Below, in pieces: positions 36,491 to 50,502 of a DNA stretch of 64,000 bases (position 1 is its first letter; each line of letters starts with the position of its first letter). The stretch is from Rotaria sp. Silwood1 (taxonomy: Eukaryota; Rotifera; Eurotatoria; Philodinida; Philodinidae): assembly GCA_905250075.1 (NCBI GenBank), contig CAJNOP010000873.1, positions 1 through 64,000 of the forward strand, given 5' to 3'. Position numbers and translations under genes: made by a program. The notes under the pieces were generated by a model that searched no databases, was not told the origin of the DNA, and worked only from the letters and a program-made list of their open reading frames with translations.

Positions 36491-38313
36491 TCTATACCCA
36501 GAAGAAAAACAACATCGCCTTTGGTTTGATAGTTGAAAGAGAAATCTTATGATCAATTTTTTTACTCTGCAAACAACAAAAAATATTAATTTGCCTTCAA
36601 ACTCAAGGCTTTTTTTCTTTTTTTTTCTTTTGTTTGCGCAACGATTCTTTTTTTTTGCAGCGCGATTTCATCTTTTCGCTCAACAAGCGAGTGTAGATGT
36701 TGAAAACCTATCGTATGTACACTTGAGTTTGTTGGCTACCGCTTTAAGCACAATTGGATTATTTCGAAGTTTCACTTGATAATGTTAAAAATAGCAGTGT
36801 CGATGTAGCCTTCCTTTTCACGACATCCTCATACTGATAGTTACATCTTTCACGAAAACCCTTTCTGTGACTTTAGCAGAAGAATACCACGAATATAGTA
36901 GTAAGCTTCACGGTGAAGAGGAGATCGAAAATGTAGTTTCGTTTTCCTAAGTCTAATTGCGACTTTACGCTTTTGGGTCTATGAAAATAGCGGGAGATAA
37001 TTATTAAATAATTATAACTAATTTTTCATCATCGAAGCTCTTTCATGGAATGTTTGTTCCTTCTATTCACTTGAATCCTTGAAGAGAGAGTGCAAAGTCA
37101 AGCCATTCGCTCTAGTAAGAATAGTGTCTTGGTTGAAACAGGAAAAAGCTTCTGTCTATGTTACACTTAGTCGGCATCAATTTTTTCATTCTGAAACAAA
37201 CTTTTTCTTTTACTGAGTATGATATTCAGTTCAAAAACCATAGCTATGTGATAAAATGAAAAATTCAACATTACCTTTCTGGCACGACTAGAAAACATGT
37301 ATATAATCTTGATGAAATAGATTCATCGGACTTTTCTGTGGCATTCGTTTTTAGGTACATTAGTGTATGTGTAAATGTGTGTATTCTGTCTATAACAACT
37401 ATAACAGTTCCATATCTGTTTTCGGAGCCTAAAGTTAGTCTCATCCACAATCACTTATAGATGAGTCATTCCGTACCACAAGCGATAAGTCGCCGATCTG
37501 AGAGAAGTTCTAGACTTCTCCGAAATAGCAAACTTTGGTAGTGTTTTGACTTGTTTTGTTCATTACGCTTAGTGTACTCAAAGTCCGCTAAAGTAGTCAA
37601 ACAGTGGTAAAAACAGCATAGATGCAAGAAATAAAGATAATTATTCTTTTTTTCTTTTTTTGAATGGTTCGGCTCTATCTCTTTTTCATTCATGTTTATA
37701 CGCGACCTTTAAGCCTAGTATATGTTAGCCGCCTCCACCTTTGTTATCACGCAGTCACGATAGTTTCGACATTAGCTCATGTAAATAAGTTATAAGATGA
37801 TCACAGTGACTAAGAAAAGAGGAAAAAGAATCCTAAACTTTTGTAGCAATCAAGTCTTTACTACTACATCAGCTTTTTAGTTGATTGGGAGAATAGTTAG
37901 CATAATTAGCGTAAAAAGTGAAAATATCAGAAAACTTTCCTAATCGTGATAAGTCTTACTTTTCTGTGATCACTTGTCACCACTAATAGTGATGATTTAT
38001 AGATGACTCATCAATGTGTACCTACTTAGTAACTAGCTCATAAGTAGTGGATTACCAGGGACAAAACAGTACCACTTTCGAAAAGCTGCAAATAGTTCGA
38101 AAAAACAGAGTATCGGCAACTATCCTCTTTTTAACTCATCTATCTATCTTGAATCTGAAAATGTCTATGTGCACATATATTTTCGCGATTCAAGATTTCT
38201 TGCGCCACTCTATTCATGTCCTATATTTTGTTCGAAAGCCATAAGTAACTTCAAGATAACTACTCATTAGCATGAGTTATTAGGAACGATTTTCTATTTA
38301 TTTTCAGTTTACA
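36491..38313. other. No supported gene
   Basis: Contains long T runs around 36610-36660 that create a spurious Phe-rich frame. The last bases before 38314 (TTATTTTCAG) resemble a splice acceptor, so a 5' non-coding exon of the following gene may lie in this stretch. Confidence 0.4.
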
Positions 38314-39303
38314 ATGCTATTGAATAACGGAAACGTTGTGGAAATAGCTCAGTCGATCTATACACAATGGTCAAAACTCTCTGAACTGCAGATGTGGACA
38401 TTTTTCAAAGATAACTTTAAAAACATAAGTTGGTTAAAAGTGTTGTGTGTTGTCCAGACCATCGTGCTATTATTCATATTACGCACAATCAAAAGTCGTC
38501 CCCATTGTCATCATCAAACACCGAATGTGAGAAAAATCCAAAGAGTTGATTTTGCTCATTGTATGACAGGTGCTCCTAATACACTCTATAAAGAGGAAGT
38601 ATATACTGCTTACAAACGAGAAGTACTAGACATATTAGTTGGCGATCTATTTGTTGTCCTTGAACTTCAAAAGAACACTGAAGATAGCCATCGAAGCATG
38701 ACTAAATACAATCCACAAGATAAATACAGTGTTGCGTTCGACTATCTTTCTCCATACAAAATTGAATGGATTCCTTCTGAAGATCATCTTGGTGCTATCG
38801 ATGACCGGCTTGGTTACTCAAAGTGGAAACGTTGCTTGGATCATATCGAAAAGGCAGAAAAAAACAATGACATGAAGTACAAATTTATTGTTCGAACTCG
38901 GCCTGATCTATACTTTGCTAAACCATTACCTTCACCAGAAAAACTGCCGAATGATCGCATTCTAATTAATCCATACTATGAATGTTTATATGACATCCCA
39001 TCGGGTTATAATGAATCGTGGACCAAAAACTTGACTCTATGTAGTCTGCATGACCGTGGACTTTCACACCTATTTGCAATCGTTCCACGAGATTTAGCAG
39101 ATCGTTACATGCGCGTCGGCTATACCGCTAATCTTCCTCTTCAGGTTTGTGGCGGACGAGCTATGGATCCCGAATGTCTGATCAAAGCAATGCTGATCAA
39201 AGCGAATGTCACATTTGAAATGTGGCCATTCATTGTCAAAATCCTGCATTCATCAAAATCTTGCCAAAATCCATCATGGAATCAGTTTGATAGCTGGTGT
39301 TAA
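38314..39303 (+). CDS. Intronless type II membrane protein, glycosyltransferase-like, 329 aa
   Basis: One uninterrupted frame. A short cytosolic N-terminus is followed by a single hydrophobic anchor (about 41-58, WLKVLCVVQTIVLLFIL) and a long lumenal domain containing FIVRTRPDLYFAKPLP (about 191-206), several conserved-looking Trp/Cys positions and Asn-glycosylation sites (NES, NLT, NVT). Type II topology with an RTRPDLYF core is found in poorly characterised glycosyltransferase-like proteins of plants, algae and protists; enzymatic activity is inference. Codon use is more balanced (more C/G at third positions) than in the spliced neighbours, and it lacks introns, both consistent with recent horizontal acquisition. 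A TTTTCAG just upstream of the Met may be the end of a 5' UTR intron. Met 38314 is chosen because the anchor follows at the expected distance. Confidence 0.7.
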   Translation: MLLNNGNVVEIAQSIYTQWSKLSELQMWTFFKDNFKNISWLKVLCVVQTIVLLFILRTIKSRPHCHHQTPNVRKIQRVDFAHCMTGAPNTLYKEEVYTAYKREVLDILVGDLFVVLELQKNTEDSHRSMTKYNPQDKYSVAFDYLSPYKIEWIPSEDHLGAIDDRLGYSKWKRCLDHIEKAEKNNDMKYKFIVRTRPDLYFAKPLPSPEKLPNDRILINPYYECLYDIPSGYNESWTKNLTLCSLHDRGLSHLFAIVPRDLADRYMRVGYTANLPLQVCGGRAMDPECLIKAMLIKANVTFEMWPFIVKILHSSKSCQNPSWNQFDSWC

Positions 39304-39469
39304 TGCTAATTCTCTCAATGAAAAGAAAAATCATACAAAATAAGATGTGGTCGTGCTTATACATGTTTTCATTCAACTGTCCACATATATTCTTCAACAG
39401 CAGACTAACTATTTACGGTGCCTTTTTTGCGATGTACTTCCAGCCAATCAGATGTTTTTAAGCTAGCAA
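39304..39469. other. Short 3' flank
   Basis: Sequence between the type II membrane gene and the degenerate G-rich tract. Nothing recognisable. Confidence 0.3.
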
Positions 39470-39790
39470 ATATCCGATCATATGTGAAGTGTGAATATGG
39501 ATATAAGTGCAGATGTAGTTGTTGGTATGTTTGTACGTGTGGTATGAGTTTGAGTGTGGAAGTGGGCGTCACTCGCAGGATGTCCTGTGTATGTGAGTGT
39601 AGTTTATGTGTAGGATGTGCATGTCGATGTGACCGTTGGTATGCGTGTCGGTATTAGTGTGGGTGTGTGAGCATAAATGCTATTGGTTGAATAGGTAAAA
39701 AGAGGTATTATACGGCACACACAGTGATATCCTGATGAAAACCGATATAGACACTGACATTCACCTCCAACCTCTTACATACATTTGATA
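39470..39790. repeat. Long degenerate G-rich tract with a decayed C-rich partner
   Basis: About 200 bp (39480-39672) made of TGTG(G/A)(G/A)TGT-type words such as GTGAGTGTAG, GTGTGGTATGAG and GTGTGGGTGTGTGAG, followed by ACACACAGTG...GACACTGACATTCACCTCC that is weakly complementary. It looks like an old, mutated version of the G-first fold-backs. Repeat-derived Cys-rich frames within it should not be called genes. Confidence 0.5.
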
Positions 39791-39867
39791 TTAATATCGA
39801 TTGAGCTTGTAAAGTAGTATATTGTACAGTAAGAACCGAATATTCAGTCGATGTTCAAGTGAGTTGC

Positions 39868-39930
39868 AAGGGTGTGAGTGGATGTGTCGATCTTCTCTTC
39901 GGCTACTCTCATACCCGCACTCACACCCTT
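39868..39930. repeat. Telomere-like fold-back, well preserved
   Basis: AAGGGTGTGAGTG and CACTCACACCCTT are perfectly complementary over 13 bases around a ~37-bp spacer, with further G/C-rich sequence inside (GATGTGTCG, ATACCCG). Same G-first orientation as the rest of the family. Confidence 0.8.
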
Positions 39931-40772
39931 AATAATCGTTGATGTTCTTGTTCTAGTTGTAAATATATATATATATTTAATTATAAAACCCAGTGTATTC
40001 CTAAACATGATAGAATAGAAAAGATCACAATTATACATTCTTCTTCAGTGAAACACGTTCAGCTTTGGATGGACATTTGTCCTCGTGTGCGGTGTTTCGA
40101 GCAATGTTTACTGCTGATAAGTATCGATGACAGTAACATACTCCGTTTTTTGGTGATTTCGATGGCAACATAAGGTATGCTGAGAAATTCCCCAACAACG
40201 CTTAATCATACAAGACTGTTCAATCATCATTTGATGCGACGTGTGAGTGGTGCACTGTATGCATGGTGGTAGTATTAATGCCCATGTAATACTTAAGCGA
40301 CAAATATGCACATATACGTTCGGTGCATGAATGTGATGAAAAGAAGGGCATCATGGTTTGATCCAGTTAACAATAGCCTGATTTAATTGATTAAGTCATG
40401 TTTCATTTTTGTTTTTGCTTTCTAGAAGCTGTTAGCCGTAGTTGTTCATAACACGTTCGATTGTATTTATCCAAAAGTTCGTTTCAATGTATATATTCCA
40501 CAAAATCCAAATATCAAAACCATTGTGACAATTGTTTCAGAAGTGTTTCGAATCTGCGTAGACCCTTGGGGAAGGGGAAGGAAGGAAAAAAGTTGAGAAT
40601 ATCGTAGGCAATAAAACGACTTTATTACCACATCTCCTTTATCTATAAGCAAATAGTCGAATCATTACAACTACTGACAATGTATGACGAGGTTTTTTTC
40701 GATTACTGTCAAGTAACGATGATAACTGATAACATTACCTCACGCTGACTTGTATTCATTTTCACAAACACA
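39931..40772. other. Intergenic, 5' flank of the racemase gene
   Basis: No gene seen. Frames on the minus strand at 40108-40311 and 40467-40652 lack any recognisable motif. Confidence 0.4.
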
Positions 40773-41804
40773 ATGGATAATAAAGTGAAGCAACGTATAT
40801 GTGGAATTCTCGGTGGTTTGTCTTATGTCTCAACAACTGATGTAAGTGATTAACTAAAAGCATATACTTTTTTTTGTCAAATACTCATATTTTCATACAG
40901 TATTACAATCAAATGAATGAACTCGTTGGCAAATCTTTACCTGGCCATGGTAGTTGTATTCATATTGTTTCAGTTGATATTTTTCCTTATGTCGAATTAC
41001 TTAATAAAAATCAATCAACTGAAGTTGTTGATAATCTTCTCGATGCTGTCCATCAATTAGTTAAAAGTGGCATCGATTTTTTAATTATTGCTTCTAATAC
41101 AGGTAAAATATTATTAGTATGTTTTGCCTATCTATTAACCTTCATTTTAGGTCATATTGCTGCACCTCGAATAACTGAATACTATCCGAATCTTGTTTTT
41201 ATTCATATAAGTGATGCTGTCGCATTTGCTATTAAAGAAAAAAAATTAAAAAAAGTTTGTTTACAAAACTTTAATACATATTTTGATTTATTCATTTATT
41301 TACAGGTCGGCTTTCTGGGAACGAAATTTGCAATGAAATTAGACAGTTGTGTAGTTAAACGATTTTTAGAACATGACTTAGATATTGTATTGCCTCGTAA
41401 TGATGATATAGATCGTCTTCATCAAATTATTATTGTTGAATTAAATAATAATATATTTACTACTGAATCAAAACAATTTTATATATCGGTTATGCAACGT
41501 TTATATGATGAACAACAAGTTGAAGGCATTATACTTGGTTGTACAGGTACGATAATCACCAAAGAAAAGCAATGAAATAAATTTTAGGAATTTTTGATTT
41601 AGAAATTCCTCAACTTGTTCAACAACATGAAGTTCCTCATTTACCATTATTTGATTCAACACAATTACATGTAAACTATATGATTTTAAAATTTATATTC
41701 TTTGTTTTTCTTTTATTTAGGTACAACTAACAGTCGATTATCAACTAGGTCGATGTGATATTGAACGATTTTTACCAGTAGTAGCCACAAAAAAAAAAGA
41801 TTGA
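40773..41804 (+). CDS. Aspartate/glutamate racemase family protein (YgeA-like), 260 aa, six exons
   Basis: Exons: 40773-40841, 40901-41102, 41151-41254, 41306-41546, 41588-41670, 41721-41804; introns are 41-59 bp and phases close over 783 nt. The fold signatures are in order: GILGGLSYVSTTDYY at the N-terminus, IIASNTGH (first catalytic region, residues 85-92), VGFLGTKFAM (126-135) and GIILGCTGI (199-207). These cofactor-independent enzymes invert the alpha-carbon of Asp or Glu with two thiol/hydroxyl residues. Here the first position is Ser88 (Cys or Thr in studied members) and the second Cys204 is kept, but the usual Glu after GCT is Gly206. Activity may therefore be altered. The family is essentially bacterial, so horizontal gain followed by intron acquisition is likely. 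Cytosolic location is expected; no targeting signal is seen. Confidence 0.85.
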
Positions 41805-43697
41805 TTCATTGTTTCTTATTAAAATACAATCATTTTATTATATTCTTCTCTGTCTACTATTGGCATTGACTTTTTTTTTGATTTTATACAAGAAATAGAA
41901 AACCACTTTGTTTTTTTTTTCTAATATTTTATAATGCATGACATTTATCATCTATAAAGTCTAAAGCAATCATATTTATTTTACATATATCAAATAAATA
42001 ATCGTCATGTTTATTATTATTATGATCCAACGTTCCAAAAGGTATACTCACAGAATCTGTTATATCTATCACCGGCATGTACTCATCGATTACGAGTAAA
42101 TTTTCTCACAGCGAAAGCTTCTACATTGATGCGAATTACCTGAGCATTATATGCTCAAGGAGAAGAAAAATAAACCTTCAAGATAAAAAGCAAGTCATTT
42201 TTTTCACTATTGGCTCACGACCAACAACATACAAAGAAACGAATTTCAATGGTGGCAACACCAATTTTCACATTTATCGAAGAACGAAAAGACATACTTT
42301 GCTGATCGAACACTCTCGCTCTTGTTTGCCCTATAAAAAAAACGCACAACACCATTATTTATTCTGTTCATACAGTTTTTGACTGACACTTAAAGCATTC
42401 GTAAGACAGTATATAGATTGATATCTAAGATTGGTGATTATTTTTTTGAAGATGATGAAAGCTAAATTGTCAGATTTAATTGTGTTTTGTCTGATACATA
42501 GTTGGAACTGGACTGGACTGGAGAAGACCGGAAAAGAAGCTGCACTGAGCGTTTGCCAATTCATCATTACAAAATTGTTGTTAGCACTCAAATACTTTCT
42601 CTACTGAAAACGATGTTTTTATGACATTTTCAAGTCAGAAGAATGTGTTTGCAAAGCACTCAATAGATATCTGGCCGTCGACTTGACTATAAACGATTGA
42701 TTGTTTTCTCTATATCATTCAATTAAACCTAGATCATATTAATTTATTTTCTTGTTCTACTTAGGTAACTACCTGATTCAAGAAAACTAAATATTTACAT
42801 TTTTGTGTTAGATTTGTTATAAACTTGCTTTTCTTTTCTTTTTTGCAGTTAAGATAAAAAAGAAACAGATTTGATCTGAATAACTAATTTATGTCGATGT
42901 CGGACTCGAGAAGTCGACGCATCTTCAGTTCGGATTAGGAGCGGTGGTTTCCTGTTACTTTTTTTTTAAATTTAAATTTCTTAAAATTTATCTTTGACGG
43001 ACAGAAAAAGCTGTCTGATTCCAACTCTGCTCTGTCCAATCAAACACTGTATACACTCATTTACTACTATAAAGTTGATGTGATTTCACATTTACTGATT
43101 GAATAATGATTCATCAACGTTATTTGCTATTAGCAATCTGGAGATGAGTTGGAATGTTCATGCGAATAATGCTCTTCGAAATAGACTATTTGTTGAACAA
43201 ATAATGTTCATCGTTGTGAGGATAATCAAAAGAATATTTTTTTTTGAATTTTCTAAACTTTGAACATTCTACAAAAGATAAATGAAAATTCGATGGCTCT
43301 TCGATACTTCTCTTCAAAATATTAGCCTAAGTTATGATTGATAAAAATTTAGGCACACTATTGAAATCAGGAGTAATTCAAATATCTTTTTCTAGAAATC
43401 TCGAGTAGTATTGTAGACAAATCCATCATTCTTCATTCCAAATTCTATAGATATATGACTGAACATAACAATATTTGTATAATCAAAGCAGTCGTACATG
43501 TAATTGAATAATGTAATCTTAGTTGTATTGAAGAAAGCACTAGACAGTAGTCAAAATAATTCATTGATGTTTATAAAAATCATGTAAATTTTTTCCAGAA
43601 AATATACTCATGATAATACAATCATTTCATACTTATTAATTGTACTGATCTATAAATATCTATAAACTTTATTGAAAAAAAAAATAACAAGTTTCAT
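41805..43697. other. No supported gene
   Basis: 3' flanks of the racemase (+) and ferredoxin (-) genes with AT-rich sequence between. A frame at 42077-42382 has no motif and is not supported. Confidence 0.4.
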
Positions 43698-46416
<2,719 letters not shown>

Positions 46417-46758
46417 TTGTTTTTTCTTTTTTTACTAATATCTTGAAACAAAAGAAAAGAAGAAGTTTATCTATTTAAGTTCTATGTTTTGTTTTGTTTT
46501 TTGTTTTTTTTTTTTTCTTCGGAAGTTAACTTGAAAACAATCATTTTACAAAATCTACATAAGAAAATGTTGTCCAAATGCAACATTTTGTTAATATAAG
46601 TAATAGGAAGCAGAAAAAAAAAACAAAGAAAAGAAAAAATTCACAGCATTATCCAATTTCAAAGTTACACGTTCTTCGAAAAAAATGGCACGTGAAAGAT
46701 TGAAGAAAAAAAAACCGAATGTTTTGTTTTTTTATTGTTTTAATATTTAATTTAATTA
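46417..46758. other. Intergenic between FDX2 and the first NF-YC gene
   Basis: A/T homopolymer-rich 342 bp holding the FDX2 5' flank and the NF-YC 3' flank. No distinct element seen. Confidence 0.4.
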
Positions 46759-48757
46759 TTAAACAGGTTGTTGTTTAATATCAACTGTAGTTGTTTGATC
46801 CGATGATTGATTATTATTATCATTTTGTTGTATGGATTTTGTTGTTGTAGTTGTTGCATTATTATTAGTTTTATGTGAAGCATTTAATATTTGCTGTAAT
46901 TGTGCTGCTGTTATGGTAATCTTGAAACAAAAAATAAAGAAAATATTTTCTGTAAATTTTTATCATATTAGAATAAAATTTTACATGTGCTGATGTCGTA
47001 GGACGTTGTTGTGGTTGCATGACATTTGGTGTTGTTGACACATGTACATTTTTTGCCGATGCTGTTGTTTGTTGTTGTTGTTGCTGCTGCTGCATAGTCT
47101 GAAGAGAGAAAGGAAGAGTGTAAAATAAAATTAGACGAAAAATAGTTATTTTTATACTTCAGATACTTGAGGTGCAGCTATTTGAATATATTGAGTTGGT
47201 GCTTGAATCTGATTTGGCTGGGATAAAACTGCGTATTGTTGGCCAGAATTCTACCAATGTAATAAAATATTGTAAACTGTAAGCTCTAATCCTAATTGTA
47301 TTAGAAATAATCTCTAAAATAACTGAGATGTTATTTGCTTATTACGATAACTTGGGTAATAGTAAAATGAGAAATAAAAATTTATTGAGTACATATGTCT
47401 GTTAAATATGTTTTTCTAACGAGAAAACCGTCCCAAATGTGAATCGCTGATCGAGCTCATATTTTGCCCATAACGATTCGCTCTCTACGCTGTCCTTCCG
47501 AAGGTACGACCGTTTTACTGGTTTTTTTCGACCTCTGTCAATGGTATTTATAAGAAAGTTCAACAATAAAATTTCGTTCATAAACAAGTCCTATGATCAC
47601 TAGAATGTCTTAGAAGTTTCAGTTAAAATTAACGTTTCTTTCTCGAGATATTGAGTTTTCAAGAAGCTCGATTTTTTTACCTTTGCCTTTGAAATATGAT
47701 CGTTCCTTGAGAAAGAAACATTCTTTTTAGCTGAAACTTTTAGAACATTCTAGTGACCATGAGATCTGTTGATGAACAAAATTTCAGGTCAAATCCTTCC
47801 AGACTTCTGCTAATCTTATCAAGTTTTACTTATGGACAAAATATAAGTTCAATCAACAATTAACACTTGGAAAGGATAGCTCGTAAGAGAAAGTCGTACA
47901 AATCCACTCATAATGCATCGTAGAATCTCATAGAAGGCACCTACCTTTATTCAGGACTGTATGTACTACATATATCTTATCAATTATTCGATATGAGAAT
48001 ATACTTACACCAATGGCCACAAGTGGCGATTGTATTGTTGGAGATAATTGTATCACTTGTCCGTCTAATGACAAAAAATATAAACTAAGACAAATACAAA
48101 AAATATATTCTTACTTGGTAATTGAATAGCACTAGGTTGGTTTGCCTGTGGAAGTGTAACAATATATTGTACTTCACCCATATTATTATCCTAAATCAAA
48201 TTTAATGATATTCATTATGTTTTTTATATAATATATAAATTTACATGTTTTTTATGAGGTTTTGATTCTTCTCGTGGTACAATATCAATTAAAAAATCAA
48301 ATTGTTCATATTTTGTAATTGCCATAGCAACATCATTTCTCTATTATTAAAATAATAATAATAATTTTTAAAAGAATATATCTTTCTATTTAAACCTGTA
48401 ATGTTCGTCGTTTACTTTCTTCTGTATGAAGCCATGCACGTAATGTTAATTCATGAATAAATATTTCAGCAGCTTTAGCAAATAGTATTGGTACTTCAGC
48501 ACTTATCATTTTAACATCATCATCTAATTTCATTATTTTTTTAATACGTGCTAATGGTAATTCACTTGCTCGAAAATCCATCTTAGAAACAAACAAAAGA
48601 ATTTCATTATCTCTATTTTATTTCAATTAATATAAACACATACAATATTTATCGATTCAACTTCAGCACGTATCTCTGACCAAAAACGTTCAAGCATTTC
48701 AGTTCCTTCTGTTGGTTGTAATGCTTCACTTTTTTCATTAGTGGATGTTTGTGTCAT
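46759..48757 (-). CDS. NFYC: NF-Y subunit C (CCAAT-binding factor, histone-fold), long paralog, 298 aa, eight exons
   Basis: Exons (minus): 48757-48644, 48581-48396, 48340-48245, 48190-48115, 48064-48009, 47250-47158, 47098-46985, 46920-46759; phases close throughout. The histone-fold core (about residues 43-130) includes [45 protein letters not shown] and [12 protein letters not shown], nearly identical to animal NF-YC. With NF-YB it forms an H2A/H2B-like dimer that recruits NF-YA to CCAAT promoters in the nucleus. The C-terminal half is Gln-rich (polyQ in exon 7 from CAG/CAA codons), the usual activation region. An ~80-bp-arm fold-back sits in the 758-bp intron before exon 6. A shorter paralog lies 234 bp upstream in tandem. 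Confidence 0.92.
47568..47785. repeat. Intronic fold-back element (MITE-like)
   Basis: An imperfect inverted repeat with ~78-bp arms (47568-47645 and 47706-47785) and a 60-bp loop. Shared blocks include AAATTT(C/T)GTTCAT, TCACTAGAATGT, AGTTTCAG and GTTTCTTTCTC. It lies wholly within an intron of the long NF-YC gene. No coding capacity; boundaries and target duplication are not clear. Confidence 0.75.
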
Positions 48758-48852
48758 ATTTAATCTTATCTAGAATACATTGAGAGAAATATAGCATGAA
48801 CAATAAACACTAACAAATACTCATCAAGCATATTATACAATGAACAAAAAAA

Positions 48853-48881
48853 AATATATATATATAGAGAGAGAGAGAGAA
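48853..48881. repeat. (AT)n(AG)n microsatellite
   Basis: A run of AT dinucleotides followed directly by AG dinucleotides in the short spacer between the two NF-YC paralogs. Confidence 0.8.
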
Positions 48882-48991
48882 AAAAAGATATATAGATGAT
48901 TTTTGTTTACATAAAATATTCATACAAAAAAAAAAAGAATAAGATATCTGAACATTGCACAAAACAAATGAAATAGGTATATCTCATTTAT

Positions 48992-50252
48992 TTAAGGTCC
49001 AATTGTATATTGTTGTTGTGTACCTTGTGGACTCTAAAAAAATTAATATTAATTATTTATATTTTGAAAAGTTAATTTTGTAACTTACAGCCATTGTAAC
49101 AATATTTGATGATAAATTTTGAGGTAATTGAATAATTTGACCATCTGAAAAATCAAAATGCATTAATATTATTATTGAGTAAAAAAAAATGATTTTACTT
49201 GGTAATTGAATTGTATTGCCCATGCCAGTTGATGTTGGTAATGTAACAATATATTGTACTTCACTAACACTTTCTTTTTTCTTATGTGTTTTTGTTGCTT
49301 CTTCACGTGGAACAATATCAATAAGAAAATCGAATAATTCATTTTTTGATATAGCTGCAGCAACATCATTTCTCTATAAGATGTGAAAAAAAAATTTTTT
49401 TTCTTTTATTTAAAATTTTCGTTGTTTGTGTTTAACCTGTAATGTACGACGTCGACTTTCTTCTGTTTGTAACCATGAATGAATTGTTAATTCTTGAATA
49501 AATAATTCAGCTGCTTTAGCAAATAATATTGGTACTTCAGCACTAATCATTTTAACATCATCATCTAATTTCATTATTTTTTTAATACGTGCTAATGGCA
49601 AATCAGTTGTACGAAATTCAACCTAAAACAAAAAAATATTTTTAATCATATTACATTTCTAAAGGATCAAATGAAAGAATGATGAAGAAAGAGTTGTCAC
49701 AAGAAAACAATCTTCTTATGATTATCAACAACAGGTATATCGTGTTTCATATTTTAATCTCGCAGTAATAATAGAAAACAGAGATGAAACCGGTAAACCG
49801 ACCTTTCTAACCTTTTCAGACTATTATCAGTAGTAGTTGTCAAAAATTTAGACTGATTCCATCTCTAATAGTGATATGAATGGGCATGGCTCGTTTTATT
49901 AGTCTAAAATTAAGAAATGCCTAAGGATGAGTCTCGATTCTATGCTAATTTGATGAACTGATCATGCGATAGCATAATGTTTTACTAGGGTTCTTTTTTC
50001 GAAAATTATGAGATCTAGCATAGTTCGAATTCTGTCGGAAACTATCATATAAACATATTTTTAATAATTGTTTGATTTTCTTCTAACAGACACTATCAAT
50101 TTTGTTTTTTCTGCTACAGAAGAAACTATTTTGAAGTTACTTACAATATTAATATCATCTATTTCATTTTTAACTTCAGCCCAATATTTATCGAGCATTT
50201 CTTTACCAGCTGTTGGTTCAATATTTTCAGCTTCAGCTTTTGATGAGTTCAT
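48992..50252 (-). CDS. NFYC: NF-Y subunit C, short tandem paralog, 188 aa, five exons
   Basis: Exons (minus): 50252-50145, 49622-49437, 49373-49199, 49144-49089, 49033-48992. The second exon has the same length (186 bp) and boundaries as that of the neighbouring paralog, and the histone-fold block [20 protein letters not shown] is identical. The N-terminus ends in the same way (W-x-E-...-I-x-INI). It differs in lacking the Gln-rich activation half: after [12 protein letters not shown] sequence it ends with [13 protein letters not shown]. It should still pair with NF-YB and bind DNA with NF-YA, and could act as a weaker or competing subunit (inference). The exon corresponding to the paralog's fourth is fused to the third here. 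Confidence 0.9.
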
Positions 50253-50502
50253 ATTTATTTTCAATAATTAAATCTAGAATAAACGAGCCAAGAAACAAAA
50301 AAAAAAACAATACGAATTATTTTTTTTTTTCTACAACTATTTCATATAAATAATTTTTTCTTGTTTTATCTGAATTAATTAACATATACACACACACATA
50401 AACAATAGAATTTTAACGATTGCACATTACTCCCATTTTTTTTTTTTGTTAATGGAACAACTTTGATTTTCATATTTTATAGACTGTTCTTATTTACATA
50501 AA
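50253..50502. other. Short intergenic spacer
   Basis: 250 bp of A/T runs between the NF-YC short paralog start and the stop of the LRR gene, both on the minus strand. Confidence 0.4.

Noticed and set aside
36549-36779. Phe-rich 76-codon ORF
   Set aside because: Created by long T runs; no motif and no conserved context.
39418-39657. Cys/Tyr/Val-rich ORF of 79 codons
   Set aside because: Generated by the degenerate TGTG-type tract; the cysteines come from repeated TGT codons.
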